Source: a virus
Length of the DNA stretch: 64,000 bases
Reading direction: 5' to 3' (one strand)
IMG/VR virus record: IMGVR_UViG_3300028864_000014
Location: 124,001-188,000 of that record
This document shows, in pieces, positions 25,523 through 34,202 of this stretch (the stretch's first letter is position 1; every line of letters starts with the position of its first letter). The position numbers and the translations under genes are program-made. The notes under the pieces are model-generated. The model made no database searches and was not told the DNA's origin. It was given only the letters and a program-made list of their open reading frames with translations.

Positions 25523-26107
25523 TTAAACATTGAATTTATTTATATCAGTTTTTAAATCAAAATCTTTTTTATATTTTGGAAATTTATTGTTTATGTATAT
25601 TTCAATATCATTTATATAATCTTGTTTATGACTATTATATTCCTTAAATCCCATCATTAAATCATAAAAATTCTCACCTTCATTATTCTTAATATCAAGA
25701 TTTAATCCAGATTTTAAAAATTTTTCTAATATTGAAATAAATGTACCAGAATCATAAAAGCAAGACAAATATCTCATTATTGCAGTTTCACCATTTATAT
25801 CTTGCATATTTACATCTGCTTTAGCATTTAATAATTTATTTATAACTGTTGGGGTAGAAGCCATCATCAATGCAGTAATACCATTTCTATCTTTCTCATT
25901 AACATCTGCTTTACCTTCAATCAATGCATCAACAACAAATGGAAATTTTACAGCGTGCATCAATGCTGTTTTTTCATCTGAATCTTTCATATTAACATCT
26001 TCACCATCTTTTAATGCTTGTTTTACTGCATTAGTACTTCCTTTTCTTGCTGATGATATAAATGGTGGTTCTTTTACCAATCTTTCAAATAATCTTAAAT
26101 ATTTCAT
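25523..26107 (-). CDS. ankyrin-repeat protein with N-tag and KFN tag
   Basis: 194 aa from the start at 26107 (M-K-Y-L-R-L-F-E-R-L, containing L-F-E); an in-frame ATG at 26173 would put 22 residues in front of the tag and lies within the promoter-like region. About four ankyrin repeats follow (for example K-T-A-L-M-H-A-V, T-A-L-M-M-A-S, T-A-I-M-R-Y), then C-terminus D-I-N-K-F-N-V. Second ankyrin protein of the window with the same two tags. Confidence 0.82.
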   Translation of the reverse strand: MKYLRLFERLVKEPPFISSARKGSTNAVKQALKDGEDVNMKDSDEKTALMHAVKFPFVVDALIEGKADVNEKDRNGITALMMASTPTVINKLLNAKADVNMQDINGETAIMRYLSCFYDSGTFISILEKFLKSGLNLDIKNNEGENFYDLMMGFKEYNSHKQDYINDIEIYINNKFPKYKKDFDLKTDINKFNV

Positions 26108-26127
26108 TTTAAATTTTAAATTTTTAT

Positions 26128-26170
26128 TATAACTATATATAATTTTCATAAATATAAAATTATATATAAT
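26128..26170. promoter_or_regulatory. divergent late-promoter-like motifs
   Basis: Two TTATATATA/TATATATAA motifs, one pointing to 26107 (minus) and one to 26174 (plus), fill the 66-nt gap between two divergent tagged genes. Confidence 0.4.
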
Positions 26171-26173
26171 CAT

Positions 26174-26704
26174 ATGAAATATTTAAAACAATATGAAACA
26201 TACATAGAGATGTTTTTAGATGATGATGATCAATTATTTTTAATGCTAGAATATATTAACAATAATGATTCAGATAAGATAAAAAAATTATTTATTAAAG
26301 AATTCGATCCAAACACAAAGCAAGGAAGAGAACCAATAGTAATGAATCTTATAAATAAGATAGAAAACATAAATATAAATATATTAAATTTATTCATTGA
26401 ATTTGGACTAACTGTTGATATAATAACATCATTTTTATATAATAGTATAAATTGGTATAATAAAAAAACAGATAAACTAAATTTATTAGAATCATCAAGA
26501 ATATGCATAAAATCAGGAGCAAATTTATTTTATGAATATGGTAGAAATGAAAATATATTTGATGTAATAGATGATAATGATAGAATATCAGATAAATTTA
26601 GAAAGGAATTATATAAAATGATACAATATGAATTACCAAATGAATATAATAAATATATTACTGATAAAGAAATTAAAGACAATTCATCTAAATTTAACAT
26701 ATAA
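26174..26704 (+). CDS. N-tag/KFN-tagged protein, ankyrin-like
   Basis: 176 aa on the plus strand. N-terminus M-K-Y-L-K-Q-Y-E-T-Y, C-terminus N-S-S-K-F-N-I. The body (L-N-L-F-I-E-F-G-L-T-V-D and C-I-K-S-G-A-N-L-F) has helix-pair spacing like degenerate ankyrin repeats. It ends at a terminator. That the tags occur here on the opposite strand argues for protein-level selection. Confidence 0.72.
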   Translation: MKYLKQYETYIEMFLDDDDQLFLMLEYINNNDSDKIKKLFIKEFDPNTKQGREPIVMNLINKIENININILNLFIEFGLTVDIITSFLYNSINWYNKKTDKLNLLESSRICIKSGANLFYEYGRNENIFDVIDDNDRISDKFRKELYKMIQYELPNEYNKYITDKEIKDNSSKFNI

Positions 26705-26737
26705 AAAAATCCTGATTTCTCAGGATTTTTTTTTATT
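26702..26737. terminator. bidirectional terminator
   Basis: AAAAAATCCTGA-TTTC-TCAGGATTTTTTTTT between convergent genes; strong stem with T run on both strands. Confidence 0.85.
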
Positions 26738-28241
26738 TATCAATAAATAATTTATTATCAGGAGGCCATTTTATATGTGGTGCTTCTTGAGTATCAGTAA
26801 TCACCCATAATATTTTATCAAAATACTTAGGAATACTAAATTTAAATTTGTCTGGAGCAGTACCCATAGCATCAGTAAAATATATAACAAATGATGGAAC
26901 AGTTCCTTTAGATATTAAATTTTTCTCTATCCATTGAAACGGTGGGATAAAACTTGTACCACCACCACCTTTTGCTTTAAAGTGTTTACCAAGAATTTCT
27001 TTAAATTTACTTTCATTCATTGAATCACCACTCTTTGTTTTAAGATTAATCCTTTCAATTCCTGCCACTGCGTCATCACACCAAATAATTATAGCTTCTT
27101 CTATTTTCTTTGTACCGAAAATACCATAAATTTCAGTTGCAAATCTACCAAGTGTCTCATCACCAATAGAACCTGATGTATCAATACATAATACGACAGT
27201 TCTAAATCCACTATCTTTAGGATATTTTAATCCTGGTAAATACAATGGGTCATCTTGTCCAATAAATCTTTTATTAAAATAACCATATTTAGGATTACTT
27301 GAAAAACATTTATTCATAAATTTAACCAATGCTGATCTCCAATTAACTTTTGGTTTTCCAATTTTATTAAACCATCTATTTAATGATTGTGATCCAGTTC
27401 CTTGATTATTACTTTTTGCATTATTTAATATTTGTCCCCACTTTTTAGCCAAATCCCCTGGATCTTTAATATCTGAAAGTTCATCACTACCTTCAAATAA
27501 CGTTGCACCTTTTTTGTCATCTAAACTACCTGGCGCTCTTAAATCTCCTACTCCTGGAACTGAATTGTCTGGTTGTCCTTGTCCAGGCTGTCCTTGTCCA
27601 GGTTGTCCTTGTCCAGGTTGTCCTTGTCCAGGCTGTCCTTGTCCAGGCTGTCCTTGTCCAGGCTGTCCCTGTCCAGGTTGTCCCTGTCCAGGTTTTCCTG
27701 GTTTTTTTGGTTTTGCATTTTCTTCTTTTTCAAGAACTACATAAATTTGTTCAGCACTCATATCACGATATTTTTCATCCAATAAAATATTAGATGGTAC
27801 TCTCAATATATCAGGCTTACTGGTTGCATTATCTGGTGTTTCTTTACTCATATCAGATATTTGAAGATTAATAGCATAATCAGCAGCTTGATTCCACAAA
27901 TCATGATTTCTATCCCCTTGTCTTATAAAGTGAAGATTCGCATTGTGCATAACTTCGTGTATCAACACAAATGCTACTTCTTCAGTATTTTTTAATACAT
28001 TATTAACAAAATTCGTATTATATAAAATATTTTTACCATCAGTTGCCATAGTGTCTATTCCACTTCCAGGTGCAGCTTCCGCAATATTCAATTGAAAAAA
28101 CAAATCTGCAAAGAAATTATAGTAAGCCATCACAGATGTTAATGCTGCTCTGACTTTACCTTTAGCTAATTTATTTAATTTTGGATCAGTAAAATCTTCA
28201 TTTATACTCAAAAAATTAAATGCATTGAATTTTTTTATCAT
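26733..28241 (-). CDS. VWA-like/metallopeptidase-like protein (MoxR partner)
   Basis: 502 aa. N-tag M-I-K-K-F-N-A-F-N-F-L-S-I-N-E-D (I-N-E site). An N-terminal metallopeptidase-like domain has H-E-V-M-H (95-99). A linker of about nine G-Q-G-Q-P repeats (~180-225) follows, then a VWA-like domain with MIDAS motif D-T-S-G-S and F-T-D-A. This is the domain order of bacterial VWA-like/DUF2201-type proteins that pair with MoxR AAA+ ATPases; such pairs act as chaperone-like systems that insert metals or remodel targets. Two MoxR ATPases are encoded just upstream in the same operon. No KFN tag. Confidence 0.85.
   Translation of the reverse strand: MIKKFNAFNFLSINEDFTDPKLNKLAKGKVRAALTSVMAYYNFFADLFFQLNIAEAAPGSGIDTMATDGKNILYNTNFVNNVLKNTEEVAFVLIHEVMHNANLHFIRQGDRNHDLWNQAADYAINLQISDMSKETPDNATSKPDILRVPSNILLDEKYRDMSAEQIYVVLEKEENAKPKKPGKPGQGQPGQGQPGQGQPGQGQPGQGQPGQGQPGQGQPGQGQPDNSVPGVGDLRAPGSLDDKKGATLFEGSDELSDIKDPGDLAKKWGQILNNAKSNNQGTGSQSLNRWFNKIGKPKVNWRSALVKFMNKCFSSNPKYGYFNKRFIGQDDPLYLPGLKYPKDSGFRTVVLCIDTSGSIGDETLGRFATEIYGIFGTKKIEEAIIIWCDDAVAGIERINLKTKSGDSMNESKFKEILGKHFKAKGGGGTSFIPPFQWIEKNLISKGTVPSFVIYFTDAMGTAPDKFKFSIPKYFDKILWVITDTQEAPHIKWPPDNKLFIDK
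27567..27705 (-). repeat. 15-bp tandem repeat encoding GQGQP
   Basis: Nine or so 15-bp units (plus strand TGTCCTTGTCCAGG) lie in the VWA protein linker. It is much more GC-rich than its surroundings and gives long artificial antisense ORFs. Confidence 0.9.
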
Positions 28242-28262
28242 TTTAAAATTTTATTTTTTTAA

Positions 28263-29798
28263 TTATTCTCCTGCCATAGTTTTTTGTAGTACTACATGCC
28301 ATCTTTTAGCAAAATCTAACCACACGTCTTGATATTCAGTTTTAATATATGGATGAGCTTTTACAAAATAAGATGCTATTGCAACAATTGCTTCATTTTC
28401 TTTTCCTCTTGTAGCAAATTCATATACATTTTTAACTTCTTCTTTTGAAATATGTTTACCTTGTTTAAATGTGGCAATTGCAATAGAGCAAGCTCTAATT
28501 TGATCTTGTCTAGTTGGCCATTTAACATTTTTAGATCTTTCATTACCATCATATATATCTTGAATATCTTTTTCACTGAAGAATTCCTGTAATTTCATAT
28601 AATTAACAAAATCCATAGCTGCTTCTAATCCTACATATTTAGTATAAATATTTTGAATTTCTGGATATGATAATTTATTAGCCCAATCTTCACTTCTTTC
28701 ATTAAATTCATCTTGTGATGCCATTTCCCATGTTCTTGGAGATGCCCAACCTGGACTTTTAGATTCCTTATCCAATCTATGAAAGTAATTAGGATGATAT
28801 TGTAAATATGAAATAAGAAACGGATTTATATCTTTTCTTGATAATGCATATTTAACCCAATCATCAACAGATGGAGAATAATTAACATGAGCAAAACGAT
28901 TCCATAAAATTGGATCATCAGTCAAATCAGTAGTATCGATATCATCTTTTCTATTACCTGCTGCAATAATAATCCACCTTGGAGGTAAATCATAATCACC
29001 ATGACTACCACTCAATGCCAATGCCAATGATGCACTAAGAACCATTTGTGGTGCTCTATTCATTTCATCAAAAAACATTATACCACCTTTTCCATTTCCA
29101 TCACTTGTAGGAAATATAGCAGGTAATTTAGATACTGTTTTATCATTTTCTATTTTAGGAACACCTCTAAAGTCAGTAGGCTCAATTTGTGATAAATGCC
29201 ATTCTTGAACAACAATATCTAAATCTTTAGCAACTTGATGTAAAATCTCAGTTTTACCAATTCCAGGAGCACCCCAAATAAACAATGCATGAGTTTTTTT
29301 TCTAGCAAATTCTGATCCTTTATCATAATTCTCTTGCTCATGTTTTCCTGCTCTATGTAAATTCATATTATAAACTCTTTTAACCCTTTCTCTAAGCTTC
29401 TCTACATTAACATTTCTCATCACTTCTTCATCACCACTTGGATAATTCAAAGTTACCATTGCTTCATCTACACTATTTCCTTTTTCAATTTTTTCACCTT
29501 TATCATTGAATCTTGAACGTATTTCAGATTCAATTTCTTCTGCTGTTGGAGATTTATCACCTTTTAAATTATTAAGATAATTGTCAGGAATAATTATTTC
29601 AACAACATCTCTAGTTTTTCCATCCTCATCTACATAGGTTGGAATTTCACCTTTATCTTTTAAATATTTTGAATAATACAACCATGCATTTTTACCAAAT
29701 TTGGATTTGAAATAACTATTTAACTTGTTCCACGCATTTGTTAATATATTCTCATTTAATTTATATTCTTCAGAATAACTATCGTATTTCTTTATCAT
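28263..29798 (-). CDS. MoxR-type AAA+ ATPase
   Basis: 511 aa. N-tag M-I-K-K-Y-D-S-Y-S-E-E-Y-K-L-N-E-N (L-N-E site), a ~150-residue N-terminal region, then AAA+ core: Walker A G-A-P-G-I-G-K-T (176-183), Walker B with I-M-F-F-D-E-M-N-R-A-P, sensor A-A-G-N-R and L-W-N-R-F arginine region, as in MoxR. Unlike simple cellular MoxR it has a long N-terminal domain. Paralogue of the next gene and partner of the VWA protein. Confidence 0.87.
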   Translation of the reverse strand: MIKKYDSYSEEYKLNENILTNAWNKLNSYFKSKFGKNAWLYYSKYLKDKGEIPTYVDEDGKTRDVVEIIIPDNYLNNLKGDKSPTAEEIESEIRSRFNDKGEKIEKGNSVDEAMVTLNYPSGDEEVMRNVNVEKLRERVKRVYNMNLHRAGKHEQENYDKGSEFARKKTHALFIWGAPGIGKTEILHQVAKDLDIVVQEWHLSQIEPTDFRGVPKIENDKTVSKLPAIFPTSDGNGKGGIMFFDEMNRAPQMVLSASLALALSGSHGDYDLPPRWIIIAAGNRKDDIDTTDLTDDPILWNRFAHVNYSPSVDDWVKYALSRKDINPFLISYLQYHPNYFHRLDKESKSPGWASPRTWEMASQDEFNERSEDWANKLSYPEIQNIYTKYVGLEAAMDFVNYMKLQEFFSEKDIQDIYDGNERSKNVKWPTRQDQIRACSIAIATFKQGKHISKEEVKNVYEFATRGKENEAIVAIASYFVKAHPYIKTEYQDVWLDFAKRWHVVLQKTMAGE

Positions 29799-29818
29799 TT
29801 TATTATATTTTTATTTTT

Positions 29819-31255
29819 TTATAACATATCGTTTTCACGAGCATCTCCTCTTTTTGATTTACCTTCTGGATTTTTCTTTCTTTCTTCCTCACGTTCTTTT
29901 TCATCTAATTTTTTAAGAAAATTTACAAATGCAACTGCACTAGCGTATCCAACAAAATCTTCATATATATCTTTTACTTCTTCATATGATAATCTATTTT
30001 TCCAATCAAATCCTCTTTCAAAATAATCTTCTTCTGATGCCATTTCCCAAGTTCTTGGTGATGTCCAATTAGGAGCTTGATCAACAGTTTTTAATCTGTG
30101 ATAATATTCTGGATTTTCTTTAATAAATTGTATAAGTTTAGGATTAATTGATTTTATGTTTTTTGCATATCCAATCCAATCTGAAGGTTTTGGAGAAAAA
30201 TTGATATGTTGAAATCTATTCCATAAAATTTTATCTTCTGTTAAATCACCTGAACTCAAATCAGAACCTCTATTACCTGCTGCAATAACTATCCAATGTG
30301 GAGGTAATTCATAACTACCATGTTTACCACTTAATGCTAATGACAATGAAGCATCAAGAACCATTTGTGGTGCTCTATTCATTTCGTCAAAAAACATAAT
30401 ACCACCTTTTCCATTTTTTCCATCACTTGTAGGAAATATTGTTGGTAACTTCCAAACTGTTCTTTCATCTTTTGGATCATCAGTTCCCATTACATTTTCA
30501 ATTCTAGGAATACCTCTAAAGTCAGTTGGTTCAATTTGTGATAGATGCCATTCAATTACCGCAATTTCTAGTTCTCTCGCAACTTGATGCAAAATTTCAG
30601 TTTTACCAATTCCAGGAGCACCCCAAATAAATATTGCATTAGTCTTTCTTCTTACATATTCTGTTCCTTTATCACCTTCTGCTTGATGTCTTCCTGCCCT
30701 AAGTGAATTCATATTATAAAGTTTAATTACTTCATGTTTTAATTCAGCAACATCTTCATTACGTACAGTTGGATCTGGATGATCTAATCCAACAAAATCT
30801 TCATTATCATCAAGAACTCCTTCATTTAAATATAAATTTTTTAAGCTTTCTTTGACTTTTTCCAATTCTTCAATTTCATCATTAACTACTTTTTCCTCTT
30901 CATCATTATTTCCAGGAGTTTCATCAGATCCTTTAAGTCCAGGAATTTCTTCTGTTTTCTCATCTTCTACTGTTTCTAATTCTGTTTCTACTCCTGACTC
31001 TTCAATTTCTTTATCAGAAGGTAAATCTGATGTACTCGCATACGCTGTTGGACATATAAATTCTATGCCTCTTGGTAATTTTCCCTTTTTCTGTAAATAC
31101 AAAGCATAATATACCCAAGCATGTTTCCCAAAATGTTGTTTGAAGAATCCAACAACCTTGTTTAAAATATCAGAAAATACATTTTCATTTATTTTTACAC
31201 TTTCATTTTCTCTATATTCTTTAGAAAAATGATCATAATTTTTTAATGTTTTCAT
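29819..31255 (-). CDS. MoxR-type AAA+ ATPase, paralogue
   Basis: 478 aa. N-tag M-K-T-L-K-N-Y-D-H-F-S-K-E-Y, then V-K-I-N-E-N (I-N-E). Acidic insert at ~80-135, Walker A G-A-P-G-I-G-K-T (212-219), Walker B in I-M-F-F-D-E-M-N. The core is highly similar to the preceding ATPase, including H-L-S-Q-I-E-P-T-D-F-R-G. A hetero-ring of the two paralogues is possible. First ATPase of the minus operon, behind a TTTTATATATAAAAACA motif. Confidence 0.87.
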   Translation of the reverse strand: MKTLKNYDHFSKEYRENESVKINENVFSDILNKVVGFFKQHFGKHAWVYYALYLQKKGKLPRGIEFICPTAYASTSDLPSDKEIEESGVETELETVEDEKTEEIPGLKGSDETPGNNDEEEKVVNDEIEELEKVKESLKNLYLNEGVLDDNEDFVGLDHPDPTVRNEDVAELKHEVIKLYNMNSLRAGRHQAEGDKGTEYVRRKTNAIFIWGAPGIGKTEILHQVARELEIAVIEWHLSQIEPTDFRGIPRIENVMGTDDPKDERTVWKLPTIFPTSDGKNGKGGIMFFDEMNRAPQMVLDASLSLALSGKHGSYELPPHWIVIAAGNRGSDLSSGDLTEDKILWNRFQHINFSPKPSDWIGYAKNIKSINPKLIQFIKENPEYYHRLKTVDQAPNWTSPRTWEMASEEDYFERGFDWKNRLSYEEVKDIYEDFVGYASAVAFVNFLKKLDEKEREEERKKNPEGKSKRGDARENDML

Positions 31256-31267
31256 TCTACGAAATTA

Positions 31268-31300
31268 TTTTTGTTTTTATATATAAAATTTTAGATTTCC
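31268..31300 (-). promoter_or_regulatory. late-promoter-like motif (minus)
   Basis: Minus strand AAATTTTATATATAAAAACA about 20 nt before the start at 31255 of the MoxR paralogue. Confidence 0.4.
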
Positions 31301-31315
31301 TTTTTTAATAATAAA

Positions 31316-31972
31316 TTATTTATAATGTTTTCCCTCAGATGAATATTTTGCTTGTCTCCATCTAATGTCATTCATTGTACCCCAAGCTGTTTTATAAGAA
31401 CCACCATATATTTGAGGACGATTACCTGATGCTATTTTATCTGATTTTTCCTTTGCATTCATTAAATGCCACAATTTTTCTCTTTCTGGTACATTTTCTG
31501 AACCTGAATAATTATCAATAGAAATTAAATCTTCCATATCAAAATCTACATCAGAATTATAATAATCATCGTTATCTTCACTGTACTCAGTATTTACTAT
31601 TTCACCATTCATTCTAACTACTTCTATTCTCCAACCATTATTAAAAATTTTAATTTTTAATTCACTCTCTATTTTTTTAATTATAGATTTAAACAATTCC
31701 ACATTAGGATATGTCCAAAAAGAAATTATTTTACTTTTTGTCCATAATCTTCCAGGATAACTTGGATTATCTATTTCAGAACCTGCATTAAAATGAGAAT
31801 CTTTAAACTCACCAAAATACACATTTAATACATTTGTGTGTTTATCATTTACATCGCAATAAAAAGGTTTAGAATCTAAATCATCCATATCACATAGCTT
31901 ATCACCATTTTCATCACGTATATAACTTGGATTTTCTTTCAATAATTTAAAATTTGAAAATTTTTTAATCAT
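31316..31972 (-). CDS. N-tagged hypothetical protein
   Basis: 218 aa. N-terminus M-I-K-K-F-S-N-F-K-L-L-K-E-N (L-K-E site). A D-E-N-G-D-K-L-C region and aromatic-rich core (F-W-T-Y-P) follow. The C-terminal third (W-G-T-M-N-D-I-R-W-R-Q-A-K-Y) is compact; no KFN tag. Lies between the MoxR operon and a short gene with which it is co-oriented. Confidence 0.7.
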   Translation of the reverse strand: MIKKFSNFKLLKENPSYIRDENGDKLCDMDDLDSKPFYCDVNDKHTNVLNVYFGEFKDSHFNAGSEIDNPSYPGRLWTKSKIISFWTYPNVELFKSIIKKIESELKIKIFNNGWRIEVVRMNGEIVNTEYSEDNDDYYNSDVDFDMEDLISIDNYSGSENVPEREKLWHLMNAKEKSDKIASGNRPQIYGGSYKTAWGTMNDIRWRQAKYSSEGKHYK

Positions 31973-31986
31973 AATTGTTTTTTATT

Positions 31987-32202
31987 TTATACTTTAACTG
32001 GTTTGTTATATTTAACTGTTCTTGGATCAAAACTTGTATAAACACCACATGGATAATATTCTTGAACAAAAAATGTTAATGCCTGTAAAACTGCATACTT
32101 ACTTTTTACGTACGTATATATAACAGGAGCTACACCTTTTTCACCATGTTTTGAATCAACTGGATTTGAATAAATAAAAGTAACATTGGTATATTTCCAC
32201 AT
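31987..32202 (-). CDS. small hypothetical protein
   Basis: 71 aa beginning M-W-K-Y-T-N-V-T-F-I-Y. Beta-rich with no tag at either end. It starts a minus-strand unit (14-nt gap to the next gene) divergent from 32296. A TTATATATAGG motif lies upstream (about 32222-32232, minus). Confidence 0.65.
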   Translation of the reverse strand: MWKYTNVTFIYSNPVDSKHGEKGVAPVIYTYVKSKYAVLQALTFFVQEYYPCGVYTSFDPRTVKYNKPVKV

Positions 32203-32267
32203 GATAAATATTTTGTTTTTCCTATATATAATTTTATAAAATATTTTTTTATATGGAATATTATTAT

Positions 32268-32275
32268 TATCTTTG
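32268..32275 (+). promoter_or_regulatory. Bacteroidota-type promoter (-7 box)
   Basis: TATCTTTG 20 nt before the start at 32296. From here on plus-strand genes use host-type promoters. Confidence 0.6.
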
Positions 32276-32295
32276 ATAAATAAAAAACAAATTAT

Positions 32296-32907
32296 ATGAT
32301 TAAAAAAATTGGAAAATTTAATACTGAAAGTGATATATTAAGAATTACTGATCCATGCTATGATAAAACTGTTTGGTGTAGTGGAATTCTACAAAATTGT
32401 AATATAGGAAAATGGACATCATTTATAAAATATAGTGATGAAAAAAAATTTGGTAATAGAGTATCTGAAAATATTGCAATATTTGGAGATGAATCAATTG
32501 AAAATGTTTTAGATATAATAAATAACAATAGCTGGAAAGATTCAGGTATTGATGTTGGAGTTGATTCAGGTCAATGCGGAATTTTTGATGATTCTAAATA
32601 TCCAAAAACTAAGGATGAAATTGGTGAATGGGGTGATAAATCATCTTTTTATGGTAATTGTTGTGATATTACTGATACTAATGAATTAGGAGGTAATTTA
32701 GTTTTTGGAGTAGTTTCAAGAACAGGATTTGGAGATGGTTCATATGTATGCTTATACTCTACTAAAGATGATAAAATAAATGCAGTAAGAATAATATTTA
32801 TTCAAGAAGATGAAGAAGAAGATGATGATTTCATTGAAGAAGATATTATAGAAGATTATATTCCTGAAGGATTTAACCCCGATGATATTACATTTTTAAA
32901 AATTTAA
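32296..32907 (+). CDS. hypothetical protein with conserved Cys/Gly-rich core
   Basis: 203 aa. N-terminus M-I-K-K-I-G-K-F-N resembles the N-tag, but the next residues (I-L-R-I-T-D-P-C-Y) belong to a folded domain. The core G-V-D-S-G-Q-C-G-I-F-D and S-R-T-G-F-G-D-G-S-Y looks like a conserved binding site. An acidic segment (E-D-E-E-E-D-D-D) precedes the C-terminus. I do not know its function. Confidence 0.7.
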   Translation: MIKKIGKFNTESDILRITDPCYDKTVWCSGILQNCNIGKWTSFIKYSDEKKFGNRVSENIAIFGDESIENVLDIINNNSWKDSGIDVGVDSGQCGIFDDSKYPKTKDEIGEWGDKSSFYGNCCDITDTNELGGNLVFGVVSRTGFGDGSYVCLYSTKDDKINAVRIIFIQEDEEEDDDFIEEDIIEDYIPEGFNPDDITFLKI

Positions 32908-33029
32908 CATCTTTGTAACACGGATTTCCTTATAAAAAATGTTTTACAATAAGTTTTTTTAATATATAATGTCTCAATATATTTTAAACTATTTAAACAG
33001 TTTTTAATACAAAAAAATAAAAATAACTC

Positions 33030-33365
33030 ATGATAGAACATTTAACATTAGAAACATTCAAGGAAAAAATTATGGATTTTGAAACTCAAAAATTCAAAAA
33101 TGATAAACCTATTGCGTTGAAATTCAGTGCCTTATGGTGCGGTCCATGTAAGTCTTATACTCCAATATTTGAAAATGTTTCAAATGAAATTAAAGATATG
33201 ACATTTTATTCAGTAGACGTAGAAGATGAAATTGAAATTTCAGAAATATTTTCAATAAAGAGTATACCAACTACTATTATCATAAATACTAAAGGAGAAA
33301 AAGTAACTTTTACTGGAATGACTCAAAAAAATAAATTAATTGAACAAATAAATAGCAATTTGTAA
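33030..33365 (+). CDS. thioredoxin
   Basis: 111 aa, normal thioredoxin length. Active site W-C-G-P-C (36-40), with the cis-Pro loop S-I-P-T-T (about 82-86). It would reduce disulfides, most likely for ribonucleotide reductase or host proteins. The phage FTR-like gene at 48600 is another redox protein. The 122-nt gap upstream holds no clear promoter. Confidence 0.9.
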   Translation: MIEHLTLETFKEKIMDFETQKFKNDKPIALKFSALWCGPCKSYTPIFENVSNEIKDMTFYSVDVEDEIEISEIFSIKSIPTTIIINTKGEKVTFTGMTQKNKLIEQINSNL

Positions 33366-33393
33366 TATTTATTATAATAATTAAAAAAAAGTT

Positions 33394-33424
33394 AAAAGAT
33401 TGTTTTATACAATCTTTTTTTTTG
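33394..33424 (+). terminator. intrinsic terminator
   Basis: AAAAGATTGT-TTTAT-ACAATCTTTT followed by a T run; ends the thioredoxin unit. Confidence 0.8.
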
Positions 33425-33432
33425 TATCTTTA
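33425..33432 (+). promoter_or_regulatory. Bacteroidota-type promoter, weak
   Basis: TATCTTTA directly after the thioredoxin terminator and 23 nt before the start at 33456; last base off-consensus. Confidence 0.45.
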
Positions 33433-33455
33433 CACTCTAATTAATACATAAACAT

Positions 33456-34073
33456 ATGAACAATATTATTTCATGTAAAAAAGATGTTGATTATAAAATT
33501 GATATCTTTACTATTAAAGAAGCTAGTGATTTTTATAGTAAATTTATTAACAAAAATGACTATCATAATTATGAATTTGGATATGAAAGGTATAATTTAA
33601 AGAAAAAAATACAATATTTCGATTATATTGATATGCAATCTTATGGAGGATCAAAGAAATATAATGATACATGTAGATTAATAATAGCTCATAGTGATAC
33701 TGATATATTAGGAATATGTAAATTTGCACATTGGGATTCTAGTAATTCATATTCAATTAGTTACTTATCTACAAATAAAGATTTTTTTGAAATAGGAGTT
33801 TCAAAAAAATTACTTGAAAAAATGTTTGATTATTTTTCGAAAACCTATTCAAATGATGTTTTAGCATTTTCTGGCTATTCCGTAGAAGGATGGAAATATT
33901 TAAGAAAATCTATTTTAGATTTTTCTAATAAATATAAAGTCGCAATAAAAGAAAAAAGCATACAATATCCAGGAATAAGTGGTAGATTTACCGAAGAAGA
34001 ATATGAATTAATGGACAAAAGCAAAGAGGAAATTAAAAATAAATATGGATATAAAGACTCTTATGATTATTAA
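33456..34073 (+). CDS. hypothetical protein, possibly GNAT-like
   Basis: 205 aa. A central stretch (L-I-I-A-H-S-D-T-D-I-L-G-I-C-K-F-A, then a beta strand S-I-S-Y-L-S-T-N and a helix with G-V-S-K-K-L-L-E-K-M-F) follows the beta4-betaalpha order of GNAT acetyltransferases, but the acetyl-CoA loop is weak. Treat as a tentative fold guess. Single-gene unit. Confidence 0.55.
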   Translation: MNNIISCKKDVDYKIDIFTIKEASDFYSKFINKNDYHNYEFGYERYNLKKKIQYFDYIDMQSYGGSKKYNDTCRLIIAHSDTDILGICKFAHWDSSNSYSISYLSTNKDFFEIGVSKKLLEKMFDYFSKTYSNDVLAFSGYSVEGWKYLRKSILDFSNKYKVAIKEKSIQYPGISGRFTEEEYELMDKSKEEIKNKYGYKDSYDY

Positions 34074-34171
34074 GAATATATATATTTATAGTATATATCA
34101 TGATCTTGCATCTTTTTAAATCATTTATTGAAAAATAAGTGATTTTTTTTGTTTATATCAAAAATTATTAT

Positions 34172-34179
34172 TATCTTTG
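34172..34179 (+). promoter_or_regulatory. Bacteroidota-type promoter (-7 box)
   Basis: TATCTTTG with TTTG 20 nt upstream (34148-34151). It lies inside an upstream extension of the following ORF (ATG 34149) and so sets the real start at 34203. Confidence 0.65.
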
Positions 34180-34202
34180 ATAAAATTATTTATAATATAC
34201 AA

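Noticed and set aside
27503-27793. Plus-strand ORFs rich in Pro-Gly-Cys or Leu-Val
   Set aside because: Shadows of the GQGQP repeat in the minus-strand VWA gene.
34149-34202. Upstream ATG for the 34203 gene
   Set aside because: A TATCTTTG promoter box lies inside this extension, so the transcript likely starts after it.
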